Source of the DNA: Actinomycetota bacterium
GTDB taxonomy: Bacteria; Actinomycetota; Acidimicrobiia; Acidimicrobiales; AC-14
Length of the DNA: 50,707 bases
NCBI GenBank assembly: GCA_005888325.1
Contig: VAWU01000028.1
Coordinates: 1-50,707, forward strand
Direction: 5' to 3'
In this document: positions 32,371 through 40,408 of the stretch, one piece after another
Layout of the letters: the number at the start of each line of letters is the position of its first letter
Position numbering within the stretch: the first letter of the stretch is position 1
Position numbers and translations under genes: made by a program
Notes under the pieces: generated by a model
Database searches by the model: none
The model's input: the letters and a program-made list of their open reading frames with translations, nothing else
What the model was told of the DNA's origin: nothing

Positions 32371-32952
32371 ATGAACGGTGAAGCGGGCGTCGACAGGGCG
32401 CGCATCGAGAAGGCCATCCGCGAGATCCTCGAGGCGGTCGGCGAGGACCCCGACCGCGACGGGCTCGTGCGCACGCCGCAACGGGTGGCCGACATGTACA
32501 GCGAGATTCTCGGTGGCCTGCACGAGGATCCCGACAGCGTGCTCGATGTCACCTTCGAGGCGGGTCACGACGAGATGGTGATGGTCCGCGACATCCCCCT
32601 CTACTCGCTGTGCGAGCACCACGTCATCCCGTTCGTGGGCAAGGCCCACGTCGCCTACATCCCCAACGCCGACGGTCGCATCACCGGTCTGTCCAAGCTG
32701 GCCCGCCTGGTCGACGTCTACGCCCGGCGCCCCCAGGTGCAGGAGAACCTCACGACCCAGATCGCCGACACCATTCAGCGCGTGCTGCAGCCGCGGGGCG
32801 TGCTCGTGGTCATCGAGGCGGAGCACCTCTGCATGTCGATGCGCGGGGTCCGCAAGCCCGGCACGACCACGATCACGTCGGCGGTCCACGGTCTCTTCCG
32901 CACCGATCCGGCCACCCGCTCCGAGGCCATGCAGCTCATCCACGGCCGCTGA
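32371..32952 (+). CDS. folE: GTP cyclohydrolase I
   Basis: A 193-residue enzyme making dihydroneopterin triphosphate from GTP, the first folate step. Zinc ligands appear in '[10 protein letters not shown]' (Cys and His) and '[10 protein letters not shown]' (Cys). '[40 protein letters not shown]' is the conserved centre, and '[14 protein letters not shown]' the end block. ATG 32371 follows TAGCCT by seven bases, so the folate genes seem to have a promoter of their own, separate from ftsH. Confidence 0.96.
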   Translation: MNGEAGVDRARIEKAIREILEAVGEDPDRDGLVRTPQRVADMYSEILGGLHEDPDSVLDVTFEAGHDEMVMVRDIPLYSLCEHHVIPFVGKAHVAYIPNADGRITGLSKLARLVDVYARRPQVQENLTTQIADTIQRVLQPRGVLVVIEAEHLCMSMRGVRKPGTTTITSAVHGLFRTDPATRSEAMQLIHGR

Positions 32953-32981
32953 GCGTGGTTCGGGGTGCTTGCGGGCACCGG

Positions 32982-32987
32982 TAGATT
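32982..32987 (+). promoter_or_regulatory. -10 TAGATT, folP
   Basis: TAGATT seven bases before GTG 32995; suggests an internal promoter in the folate cluster. Confidence 0.55.
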
Positions 32988-32994
32988 CGGGGCC

Positions 32995-33765
32995 GTGCTC
33001 CCCCGCGTCATGGGCGTTTTGAACGTCACGCCCGATTCGTTCTCCGACGGTGGTCGCTGGCTCGACCCGGAGGCCGCCCTGGCCCACGGCCTGGAGATGG
33101 CGGCCGCGGGAGCGGCGGTGGTCGACGTCGGAGGCGAGAGCACCCGGCCGGGGGCGGAGCCGGTCGCGGAAACGGAGGAGCTGCGCCGGGTGGTGCCCGT
33201 GGTCGAGGCGCTCGCGCCGCACGTGCGCGTCTCGATCGACACGCGCAAGGCCGCGGTGGCCGAGGGCGCGATCGCCGCCGGCGCCACCCTCGTGAACGAC
33301 GTGTCGGCCTCGCTGCATGCGGTCGCGGCCGCGGGCGGCGTGGGATGGGTGGCCATGCACATGCAGGGCGACCCGCGCACGATGCAGCACGCTCCCAGCT
33401 ACGACGACGTGGTCGCCGAGGTCCGCGACTTCCTGGTGGCCCGCGCCGACGCGGCCGAGCGGGCCGGTGTCGACGAGGTGTGGATCGATCCCGGCATCGG
33501 CTTCGGCAAGACCGTCTCCCACAACCTCACGCTGCTGAAGCACCTCCGGGTGCTGGCCGACACGGGCCACCGCGTGCTCGTGGGCACGAGCCGCAAGTCG
33601 TTCCTGGGCAAGCTCGCAGGCGGCGCGCCCGACGACCGGTTCGAAGGCTCGCTCGCCACCTCCGCGTGGGCGATGATCGAGGGCGCGTCGATGGTGCGGG
33701 TCCACGACGTGCGGCCCGCCGCGCAGGCGGCGCGTCTGGTTGGAGACCCCGGAGACGCGTCGTGA
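32995..33765 (+). CDS. folP: Dihydropteroate synthase
   Basis: A 256-residue TIM-barrel enzyme joining p-aminobenzoate to hydroxymethyldihydropterin pyrophosphate. Seen motifs: 'VMGVLNVTPDSFSDGG', 'VDVGGESTRPGA', 'VSIDTRKAAVA', 'LVNDVSA', 'IDPGIGFGKT' and 'VGTSRKSFLG', the two loops and phosphate site of the family. The GTG at 32995, seven bases after TAGATT, is a better start than the in-frame upstream TTG at 32965, since the protein then begins two residues before the conserved 'RVMGVLNV'. It overlaps the next gene by 4 bases (GTGA). Confidence 0.95.
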   Translation: MLPRVMGVLNVTPDSFSDGGRWLDPEAALAHGLEMAAAGAAVVDVGGESTRPGAEPVAETEELRRVVPVVEALAPHVRVSIDTRKAAVAEGAIAAGATLVNDVSASLHAVAAAGGVGWVAMHMQGDPRTMQHAPSYDDVVAEVRDFLVARADAAERAGVDEVWIDPGIGFGKTVSHNLTLLKHLRVLADTGHRVLVGTSRKSFLGKLAGGAPDDRFEGSLATSAWAMIEGASMVRVHDVRPAAQAARLVGDPGDAS

Positions 33766-34262
33766 AGGGCAAGTGGGCCCAGGGCATCGCACCGCGCAAC
33801 TTCGCGTGGATCATCAAGGACCAGCTCGCCGTCAGCGAGCGACCGGGCGGGTACGCGCGCAACCACCGCCGGGTGCGCCGCCAGGAGGAGATCATCTGGA
33901 TACGCGAGCAGGGGTTCACGCGCGTGATCTCGTTGCTCGCGTCGCCACACAACCTTCACGCGTACGAGGAGCTCGACGTGGCGTGGGAGCACGTGCCGAT
34001 GGGTCCCCACGACGACATCCGCGCCGTCCTCGGCGAGCTCTACCCCAAGGTGCGCGAGTGGCTGGGTCACGGAGACAAGCTGCTCGTCCACCAGGAAGAG
34101 CTCGGCGACCGGCTCCAGGGCGTCCTGGCCGGCTACCTCGTCTACGCGGGCCTGGTGCCCGTCCCCGCCGAGGCCATCTCGGTCGTCGAGCGCATCAACC
34201 AGCGCCAGATGGGCCCGCAGGGCCGTGAGGTGGTGGCCCAGGCGGCCGCCGTCAAGCCGTAG
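33762..34262 (+). CDS. Dual-specificity-phosphatase-fold protein lacking the catalytic cysteine
   Basis: A 166-residue protein whose GTG start overlaps the folP stop. The order of elements is that of a DSP/protein-tyrosine-phosphatase: 'GFTRVISLLAS', 'ELDVAWEHVPMGPHDD' (general-acid loop region, D84/D85), then 'GDKLLVHQEELGDRLQGVLAGYLVYAGLVP'. The signature should be H-C-x5-R; here it is H110-Q111-x5-R117, so the nucleophilic cysteine is glutamine. The protein therefore should bind phosphate-like ligands without cleaving them. It sits between folP and folB, so a regulatory or scaffolding role in pterin or folate synthesis is possible, but only by context. I cannot say whether other lineages share the change. 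Confidence 0.7.
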   Translation: MKGKWAQGIAPRNFAWIIKDQLAVSERPGGYARNHRRVRRQEEIIWIREQGFTRVISLLASPHNLHAYEELDVAWEHVPMGPHDDIRAVLGELYPKVREWLGHGDKLLVHQEELGDRLQGVLAGYLVYAGLVPVPAEAISVVERINQRQMGPQGREVVAQAAAVKP

Positions 34263-34275
34263 GCCGTCGCGGCGA

Positions 34276-34635
34276 ATGACCACCGATCGCATCGAGCTGC
34301 GCGGCCTGCGTGCGCTCGGCGTCCATGGCGCGCTGCCGGAGGAGCGGTTGCGGGCGCAACCCTTCGAGGTCGACCTCGACGTGGTCACCGACGTGCGAGC
34401 CGCGGGTGCCAGCGACGATCTCGGCGACACCGTGGACTACGGCGCCATCGCGGCCATCGCGGAGCGGGTGGTCACGACCGAGCGCTTCGCGCTCCTGGAG
34501 CGCATCGCGACGCGCATCGCCGAGGAGGTGTGCGCCGACGGGCGGGTCCTGTCGGTCACGGTGACGGTCCGCAAGCTTCGTCCGCCGGTGCCGGTCGACC
34601 TCACGTCGGCCGCGGTGCGCATCACGAGGCCCTGA
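34276..34635 (+). CDS. folB: Dihydroneopterin aldolase
   Basis: A 119-residue protein of the tunnel fold. 'RIELRGLRALGVHGALPEERLRAQPFEVDLDV' is the N-terminal strand and active-site Glu region; 'TVDYGAIAAIAERVV' and 'LLERIATRIAEEV' the helices; 'VTVTVRKLRPPVPVDLTSAAV' contains the catalytic Lys (VRK). It splits glycolaldehyde from dihydroneopterin. ATG 34276 lies 13 bases after the phosphatase-like gene and 16 before folK. Confidence 0.93.
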   Translation: MTTDRIELRGLRALGVHGALPEERLRAQPFEVDLDVVTDVRAAGASDDLGDTVDYGAIAAIAERVVTTERFALLERIATRIAEEVCADGRVLSVTVTVRKLRPPVPVDLTSAAVRITRP

Positions 34636-34651
34636 GGGCGAGCGGCCCTCG

Positions 34652-35104
34652 GTGCGCGCGTTCCTCGGGATGGGCTCCAACCTCGGCGACTCGCGCCGGC
34701 TGTTGCGCGACGCGCTCGAAGCGATCGGTGACCGCGTCGTCGCGGTGTCGCCCCTGTACGAGACCGAGCCGGTGGGTGGGCCGCCGGGTCAGCCCATCTA
34801 CCTCAACGTCGTCGTCGAGCTCGACACGGACCAGACGCCACGCGAGCTGCTGGGCCTGGCCCGCCGGTTGGAGGCGGCGGCCGGGCGGGTGCGCGCCGAA
34901 CGGTGGGGCCCCCGCACGCTCGACGTCGACGTGCTGCTGGTGGGGGACATGAAGGTGGACGAACCCGACCTGGTCGTGCCCCACCCGCGCATGCACGAGC
35001 GTCGCTTCGTGATGGCGCCCCTTGCCGACCTGGCGCCCGAGCTGGTGCCGCCCGACTGGGAGGACCGAGTGGAAGGTTCGGTGAGGTGCGCGGGTAGTCT
35101 GTAG
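34652..35104 (+). CDS. folK: 2-amino-4-hydroxy-6-hydroxymethyldihydropteridine pyrophosphokinase
   Basis: A 150-residue enzyme that pyrophosphorylates hydroxymethyldihydropterin with ATP, providing the FolP substrate. Motifs: 'FLGMGSNLGDSRRLL', 'SPLYETEPVGGPPGQPIYLN' and 'RWGPRTLDVDVLLVGD' with the two metal-binding aspartates, then 'DLVVPHPRMHERRFVMAPLADLAP'. GTG 34652 is the start. Completes the folE-P-B-K set in one direction; a TAGTCT hexamer overlapping its last codons may start the next transcript. Confidence 0.95.
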   Translation: MRAFLGMGSNLGDSRRLLRDALEAIGDRVVAVSPLYETEPVGGPPGQPIYLNVVVELDTDQTPRELLGLARRLEAAAGRVRAERWGPRTLDVDVLLVGDMKVDEPDLVVPHPRMHERRFVMAPLADLAPELVPPDWEDRVEGSVRCAGSL

Positions 35105-35128
35105 CCACGAACGGCACCCCGTACGGGG
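35095..35128 (+). promoter_or_regulatory. Possible promoter and palindrome before the DUF2520-panC gene
   Basis: TAGTCT (35095-35100) could be a -10 element; 16 bases later CCCCGTACGGGG (35117-35128) is a perfect 12-base palindrome in what would be the leader. It might be an operator or a small RNA hairpin. Only symmetry and position support it. Confidence 0.3.
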
Positions 35129-35144
35129 GCCGGAACGTCACACC

Positions 35145-36779
35145 ATGCAGACCAACTCCGAGCAGGCCAAGTCGCTTCGGGTCATCGGCCCCGGTCGGGC
35201 CGGGACGTCACTGGCTCGAGCCTTGGCGGAGGCGGGTTGGCGGGTGCTCCCTCCGTTGGGTCGCGGCGACGACGTGCGGGCCGCGGCTTGCGATGTCGAC
35301 GGAGAGGGCGTCGACCTTCTGGTGATCGCGACGCCGGACGGCACGATCGGCGCGGTGGCCGCCGCGGTCGAGCCGGTCGATCGCACGGTCGTCGCCCATC
35401 TCGCGGGTTCGGTCGGTCTCGACGTGCTCCTCCCTCACCGTCGCCGGGCGGTGATCCATCCCCTGGTCGGCCTGCCCGACGCCGACACCGGTGCCCGCGC
35501 CCTGCGCGGGGGCGCCTGGTTCGCGGTGACGGGCGACGAGCTCGCCCATCGGGTCGTCCATGACCTCGGGGGCCGCAGCCTGCAAGTGGCCGACGGCGAC
35601 CGCGTCGCCTACCACGCGGCCGCGTGCATCGCCTCGAACCACCTCGTCGCCCTGCTCGGCCAGGCCGAGCGCGTCGCCGCGAGCGCGGGGGTCCCCCTCG
35701 ATGCGCTCCTCGACCTGGTCCGCGCCACCGTCGACAACGTGGCCACCCTCGGTCCGGCCGCCGCGCTCACGGGCCCCGTCGCGCGCCGCGACTGGGCGAC
35801 CGTCGACCGTCATCTGGCGGCGCTCGACGCCTCGGAGCGGCCCGCGTACGAGGCGATGGCCGCTGCCGCCCACCGACTCTCCAGCGGAGAAGGACGTCCT
35901 CGTGTCACCTCGCGCGGGAAGGTCGGGGGGCACATCGCCGTCGTCGATCGAGTCGAGGCCTTCCGCAAGGAGCTCGAAGCGGCACGGGCCGCGGGGCGCA
36001 CGGTCGGGTTCGTGCCGACGATGGGCTATCTGCACGAGGGTCACGCGTCGCTCATCCGGCGGGCCGCAGCCGAGTGCGACGTCGTCGCCGTGAGCGTGTT
36101 CGTGAACCCGCTGCAGTTCGCGCCGACCGAGGACCTGGGCGCGTACCCGCGCGACCTCGAACGCGATGTCGCCTTGGCGGAGGACTGCGGCGCCCACCTC
36201 GTGCTCTCGCCGTCGACCGAGGAGATGTACCCGGAAGCGATGGCCACGACCGTCTCGGTCGGCTCCGTCTCGGAGGGCCTCGAGGGCGCGCTGCGCCCCA
36301 CCCACTTCGCCGGCGTGGCCACGGTCGTGACGAAGCTCCTCGCCCTGGCCGGGCCGTGCCGCGCCTACTTCGGCGAGAAGGACTTCCAGCAACTCGCCGT
36401 GATCCGGCGCCTGGTGCGCGACCTCTCGTTCCCCGTCGAGGTCGTGGGTGTCGCGACCGTGCGTGAGCCCGACGGGCTCGCGATGTCGAGCCGCAACGTC
36501 TATCTCACCGACGAAGAACGGGTTGCGGCGACGGTCCTCCACCGCGCGCTCGGCGAGGGGGTGCGGCTCGTCGAGGGTGGCGAGCGCGACCCGGCTGTGG
36601 TGCGCGACGTCATGCGCGCGGTCATCGAGGCCGAGCCGCGCGCCGCGATCGATTACGCGGAGGTCGTCCGGGCGGACGACCTCTCCGCGCCCGACACCTT
36701 GTCGGGTGAGCTGAGGCTGCTGGTCGCGGCCCGCTTCGGCCGGGCCCGACTCATCGACAACAGGGGAGTGACGATCTGA
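35145..36779 (+). CDS. panC: Fusion of a DUF2520 NAD(P)-fold domain and pantoate-beta-alanine ligase
   Basis: A single 544-residue frame with two parts. Residues 1 to about 255 form a Rossmann plus helical protein: '[24 protein letters not shown]', '[15 protein letters not shown]', '[21 protein letters not shown]' and the DUF2520 helix '[23 protein letters not shown]'. Residues about 265-544 are PanC: '[18 protein letters not shown]' with the HxGH site (297-300), '[19 protein letters not shown]', '[19 protein letters not shown]' and 'SSRNVYL'. PanC condenses pantoate and beta-alanine with ATP. In other Actinobacteria a separate DUF2520 gene precedes panC; here no stop or frame break separates them. 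The DUF2520 part may reduce a pantothenate precursor, but this is inference. Overlaps panD by 1 base. Confidence 0.9.
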   Translation: MQTNSEQAKSLRVIGPGRAGTSLARALAEAGWRVLPPLGRGDDVRAAACDVDGEGVDLLVIATPDGTIGAVAAAVEPVDRTVVAHLAGSVGLDVLLPHRRRAVIHPLVGLPDADTGARALRGGAWFAVTGDELAHRVVHDLGGRSLQVADGDRVAYHAAACIASNHLVALLGQAERVAASAGVPLDALLDLVRATVDNVATLGPAAALTGPVARRDWATVDRHLAALDASERPAYEAMAAAAHRLSSGEGRPRVTSRGKVGGHIAVVDRVEAFRKELEAARAAGRTVGFVPTMGYLHEGHASLIRRAAAECDVVAVSVFVNPLQFAPTEDLGAYPRDLERDVALAEDCGAHLVLSPSTEEMYPEAMATTVSVGSVSEGLEGALRPTHFAGVATVVTKLLALAGPCRAYFGEKDFQQLAVIRRLVRDLSFPVEVVGVATVREPDGLAMSSRNVYLTDEERVAATVLHRALGEGVRLVEGGERDPAVVRDVMRAVIEAEPRAAIDYAEVVRADDLSAPDTLSGELRLLVAARFGRARLIDNRGVTI

Positions 36780-37168
36780 TGCGCCGCCGCATGATGAAGT
36801 CGAAGGTCCACCGGGCCACGGTGACGAGCGCCGACCTGCACTACGTGGGGTCGATCAGCCTCGACCCGGTGCTGATGGACGCAGCCGACATCCGCGAGTG
36901 GGAGCAGGTGGCCGTGCTCGACATCGACAACGGCGCCCGCTTCGAGACCTACGCCATCGCGGGCGGGCCGGGCCAGGTGCAGCTCAACGGGGCCGCGGCT
37001 CGGCTCGTCCATCCGGGCGACCGCGTGATCGTGATCACCTACGGCGACTACGAGGAGGCCGAGCTCGACGGCTTCGAGCCGCGCGTCGTGCACGTGGACT
37101 CCCGGAACCGTCCGACCGACCCGGCCATGACCGCCCTGCAGGCCGAGCTGCACGACCTGACCGACTAG
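36779..37168 (+). CDS. panD: Aspartate 1-decarboxylase
   Basis: A 129-residue proenzyme making beta-alanine for PanC. The self-cleavage site is Gly24-Ser25 in '[19 protein letters not shown]', yielding the pyruvoyl cofactor on the alpha chain. '[22 protein letters not shown]' is the C-terminal barrel. ATG 36779 shares one base with the panC stop, so translation is coupled. Confidence 0.96.
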   Translation: MRRRMMKSKVHRATVTSADLHYVGSISLDPVLMDAADIREWEQVAVLDIDNGARFETYAIAGGPGQVQLNGAAARLVHPGDRVIVITYGDYEEAELDGFEPRVVHVDSRNRPTDPAMTALQAELHDLTD

Positions 37169-37171
37169 CTT
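37166..37171 (+). promoter_or_regulatory. -10 TAGCTT, nadB
   Basis: TAGCTT six bases before GTG 37178. The first three bases are also the panD stop, so coincidence is more likely here. Confidence 0.4.
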
Positions 37172-37177
37172 CGCCTC

Positions 37178-38782
37178 GTGCCACCCCCCGATCTCGACCT
37201 GCTGGTCCTCGGGAGCGGTGTCGGCGGGCTCTCGGCCGCGGTGCGCGCGGCGGCAGAGCCGGGCCTGCGGGTGGGCGTGCTGAGCAAGGCCGAGCTCACG
37301 CAGTCGGCGACCCGGTGGGCCCAGGGGGGCGTGGCCGCGGCGCTGCACGACGACGAGGACTCCACCGACCTCCACCTGGCGGACACGCTGGCGGCGGGCG
37401 CGGGGCTGTGCGACGTCGACGCGGTGCGCGTGCTCGTCGACGAGGGGCCGGCGCGCGTCAACGAGCTCATCGCGCTCGGCGCGGTGTTCGACCGGGATCC
37501 CGACGGCGTGTTGCAGCTCGCGCGCGAAGGAGGGCACTCGAGGGCCCGGGTCGTGCACGCAGGCGGCGCCGCGACCGGCGTGGAGATCGAGCGGGCCCTC
37601 GTCGAGGCCGTGCGGCGTACCGCCGCCGCGCTCTACGAGGACTGGTTCGCGGTCGACCTGCTCGTGGAGGGAGGCCGGTGCCGCGGGGTGGTGGCCCTCG
37701 ACGCCGCGGGTGTGCGCCACGAGGTGCGAGCAGCGCACACCCTGCTCGCGACCGGCGGCGCGGGCCAGCTGTTCGCGGTGACGACGAACCCCGCGCAGTC
37801 GACCGGCGACGGCCAGGCCATGGCGCTGCGGGCCGGAGTCCCGGTCGCCGACGTGGAGTTCATGCAGTTCCATCCCACTGCGTTGCACCATCCGCAGATG
37901 CCGCGACCGCTGCTCTCCGAGGCGCTCCGCGGCCACGGAGCGCGGCTGCGCGACGCGAGCGGCGAGCGCTTCGTCGACGAGCTGGCGTCACGCGACGTCG
38001 TGTCGCGCGCGATGACGGCGCGCATGCTCGAGCAGGGAGTCGATCACCTGTGGCTCGACGCCACCGGGCTCGAGCGCTTCGACGAGCGCTTTCCGACGAT
38101 CGCGGCGGCGGTGCGCGAGGTCGGCCTCGACCCGACGGTCGACTGGCTGCCGATCGCGCCTGCCGCCCACTATCTCAGCGGCGGTGTCGTCACCGACCTC
38201 GAAGGCGCTTCCGCCCTGCCGGGGCTGTGGGCGTGCGGCGAGGTGGCGTGCACCGGCGTCCACGGTGCCAACCGCCTCGCGTCCAACTCCCTGCTCGAGG
38301 GCATGGTATTCGCGCCTCGTGTCGTCGAGGCGGTGCTCGCCGGGGTCGACGGGCCGCAGCCGACCGGGGCGATGCGGTGCGTGCTCGATGACGAGGGAGG
38401 CCGCCGCATCGAGGGCCCCGACCTGCGGTCCGGTCGGGCGCGCCGCGCCGGCGACGTGACGCCGGCCAAGGCGCGCGAGGAGTTGCAGCGGGCAATGACC
38501 GCCCACGCGGGTGTGCTGCGCGACGCGTCGTCGCTCCGACAAGCCGACGGTGCCGCGCGAGAGGCCGGCGACCATGCGACCGGCGACGATCGCGTCGAGG
38601 TGTGGGAGCTGCGCAACCTGGCGACGGTCGGACGGGCGCTCATCGCCGCCGCGTCGGTCCGCGAGGAGAGCCGCGGCGCGCACACGCGCACCGACTTCCC
38701 CGACGTGGTGGACCGCTTCAAGCTCCGGCTGGTGATCGGCCTCGGTTTCAAGAAGCGCGGCGGCGTCGCGAGGAACGCATGA
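37178..38782 (+). CDS. nadB: L-aspartate oxidase
   Basis: A 534-residue FAD enzyme that oxidises aspartate to iminoaspartate for quinolinate and NAD synthesis. 'LLVLGSGVGGLSAAVRAA' is the FAD dinucleotide motif, 'LLATGGAGQLFAVTTNPAQSTGDGQAMALRAG' and 'DVEFMQFHPTALH' the substrate and FAD region, 'GVHGANRLASNSLLEGMVFA' the closing block. Nicotinate genes nadA are not in this window; nadC follows with a 4-base overlap. GTG 37178 lies six bases after TAGCTT, whose TAG is also the panD stop. Confidence 0.95.
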   Translation: MPPPDLDLLVLGSGVGGLSAAVRAAAEPGLRVGVLSKAELTQSATRWAQGGVAAALHDDEDSTDLHLADTLAAGAGLCDVDAVRVLVDEGPARVNELIALGAVFDRDPDGVLQLAREGGHSRARVVHAGGAATGVEIERALVEAVRRTAAALYEDWFAVDLLVEGGRCRGVVALDAAGVRHEVRAAHTLLATGGAGQLFAVTTNPAQSTGDGQAMALRAGVPVADVEFMQFHPTALHHPQMPRPLLSEALRGHGARLRDASGERFVDELASRDVVSRAMTARMLEQGVDHLWLDATGLERFDERFPTIAAAVREVGLDPTVDWLPIAPAAHYLSGGVVTDLEGASALPGLWACGEVACTGVHGANRLASNSLLEGMVFAPRVVEAVLAGVDGPQPTGAMRCVLDDEGGRRIEGPDLRSGRARRAGDVTPAKAREELQRAMTAHAGVLRDASSLRQADGAAREAGDHATGDDRVEVWELRNLATVGRALIAAASVREESRGAHTRTDFPDVVDRFKLRLVIGLGFKKRGGVARNA

Positions 38783-39630
38783 GCACCGTTCATCCGCCGC
38801 GCGCCGCGGTGCGTGAAGCGGTGGCCCGGGCGCTGGCGGAGGACATCGGCGCGCTGGGCGATCTCACCGCGTCGCTCATCCCGGTGCACCAACGTGCGAC
38901 GGGCGCCATCGTGGCGCGCGAGGAGGGTGTCCTTGCCGGCTGCGCCGCCGCTACCGAGGTGTTCCACCAGGTCGACCCGGCGCTCGAGGTGCGCTGGCAG
39001 GCCGACGACGGCCACGAGGTCGGTCCCGGCCAGACCCTCGCGCACGTGGAGGGCCCGCTCGCGTCGATGCTGACGGCCGAGCGCACCGCGCTGAACTTCC
39101 TGCAACACCTCTCCGGGGTGGCGTCGACCACCCGGCACTGGGTGCGCGCCACCCAGGGAAAGGCCCGCATCTGGGACACCCGCAAGACCACGCCGGGGTT
39201 GCGCGCGCTGGAGAAGGCGGCCGTCCGCGCGGGCGGCGGCGCCAACCACCGGGGCAGCCTGTCCGACTTCGTGATGGTGAAGGACAACCATCTCACCGGC
39301 ATCACCATCGAGGAGGCCGTGGACCGGGCCCGGCTGCACTGGCCGGGCCGAACGGTCGAGGTCGAGTGCGACACCCACGACCAGGTGAAGCAGGCGGTCG
39401 AGGCCGGTGCCGACGTCGTGCTCCTCGACAACATGTCGCCGCAGGAGGTCTCGGCATGTGTGTCGACCATCCACGGGCGGTGCCTCGTCGAGGTCTCCGG
39501 CGGCGTCACCATGGAGACGCTCGGGCAGTACCTCGACCTCGGCGTCGATCTCATCTCGGCCGGGTCGATCACCAACTCCGCGCCCGTGCTCGACATCGGT
39601 CTCGACATCGAGATCGCGGGAAGGGCCTAG
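38779..39630 (+). CDS. nadC: Nicotinate-nucleotide pyrophosphorylase (carboxylating)
   Basis: A 283-residue enzyme converting quinolinate and PRPP to nicotinate mononucleotide with loss of CO2. Motifs: 'WDTRKTTPGLRALEKAAVRAGGGANHRGSLSDFVMVKDNHL' (active-site Arg, Lys and His), 'VEVECDTHDQVKQAVEAGADVVLLDNM' and 'VEVSGGVTMETLGQY'. ATG 38779 overlaps the nadB stop (ATGA), so translation is coupled. Confidence 0.96.
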   Translation: MSTVHPPRAAVREAVARALAEDIGALGDLTASLIPVHQRATGAIVAREEGVLAGCAAATEVFHQVDPALEVRWQADDGHEVGPGQTLAHVEGPLASMLTAERTALNFLQHLSGVASTTRHWVRATQGKARIWDTRKTTPGLRALEKAAVRAGGGANHRGSLSDFVMVKDNHLTGITIEEAVDRARLHWPGRTVEVECDTHDQVKQAVEAGADVVLLDNMSPQEVSACVSTIHGRCLVEVSGGVTMETLGQYLDLGVDLISAGSITNSAPVLDIGLDIEIAGRA

Positions 39631-39639
39631 CCGCACGTC

Positions 39640-40407
39640 ATGCTGCTCGTCGTCGACGTCGGCAACACCCAGACCGTCATCGGCCTCTACGGAGATGGTG
39701 ACCTGCTCGACCACTGGCGGATCGCCACCAACGCGGAGCGCACGTCGGACGAGCACGCGTTGTTGTTCGCCCAGTTCCTCGATCAGCACGGGTTCTCGTT
39801 CGACGACGACATCACCGGCATCGCGGTGTCATCGGTGGTGCCGCGCCTGACGGCCGCGTTGCGCGAGATGACCGATCGCTACTTCCGGTTCGACGCGGTG
39901 GTGATCGAGCCGGGGATCAAGAGCGGCGTCCCCATCCTCTACGACACCCCCCGCGAGGTGGGCGCCGACCGCATCGCGAACGCGGTGGGCACCCTCGACC
40001 TGTACGGCGGGCCGGCCGTCGTCGTCGACTTCGGCACGGCCACGACCTTTGACGCGATCTCGGCCGACGGCGAGTACCTCGGCGGGGCCATCGTGCCCGG
40101 CATCGAGATCAGCATGGACGCGCTGTTCGCCCGTGCCGCCTGGCTGCGGCGGGTCGAGCTGGTCGAGCCGCGCAACGTCATCGGCAGGAGCACGGTGGAG
40201 TCGATCGAGGCCGGCGTCGTCTACGGCACGGTCGCCATGGTCGACGGCATGGTGCGGCGCTTCGAGGACGAGCTGGGCAGGAGCACGGTGATCGCGACCG
40301 GTGGCCTGGGTGGGCTGATCGCCCCGCTCTCCGACACCATCCAGCACCACGAGCCCTGGCTCACGCTGCACGGCCTGCGCCTCATCTACGAGAAGAACAC
40401 CGCGTGA
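39640..40407 (+). CDS. coaX: Type III pantothenate kinase
   Basis: A 255-residue ASKHA-fold kinase that phosphorylates pantothenate, the first CoA step. '[29 protein letters not shown]' is the phosphate-1 loop; '[32 protein letters not shown]' the second; '[18 protein letters not shown]' the adenosine segment. Type III kinases are not feedback-inhibited by CoA (family knowledge). It follows nadC by 9 bases and precedes lysS by 1. Confidence 0.95.
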   Translation: MLLVVDVGNTQTVIGLYGDGDLLDHWRIATNAERTSDEHALLFAQFLDQHGFSFDDDITGIAVSSVVPRLTAALREMTDRYFRFDAVVIEPGIKSGVPILYDTPREVGADRIANAVGTLDLYGGPAVVVDFGTATTFDAISADGEYLGGAIVPGIEISMDALFARAAWLRRVELVEPRNVIGRSTVESIEAGVVYGTVAMVDGMVRRFEDELGRSTVIATGGLGGLIAPLSDTIQHHEPWLTLHGLRLIYEKNTA

Positions 40408-40408
40408 C

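Noticed and set aside
30441-32552. Minus-strand open frame of 703 residues across ftsH
   Set aside because: Antisense shadow of ftsH; composition is Leu/Arg/Asp-rich with no motif.
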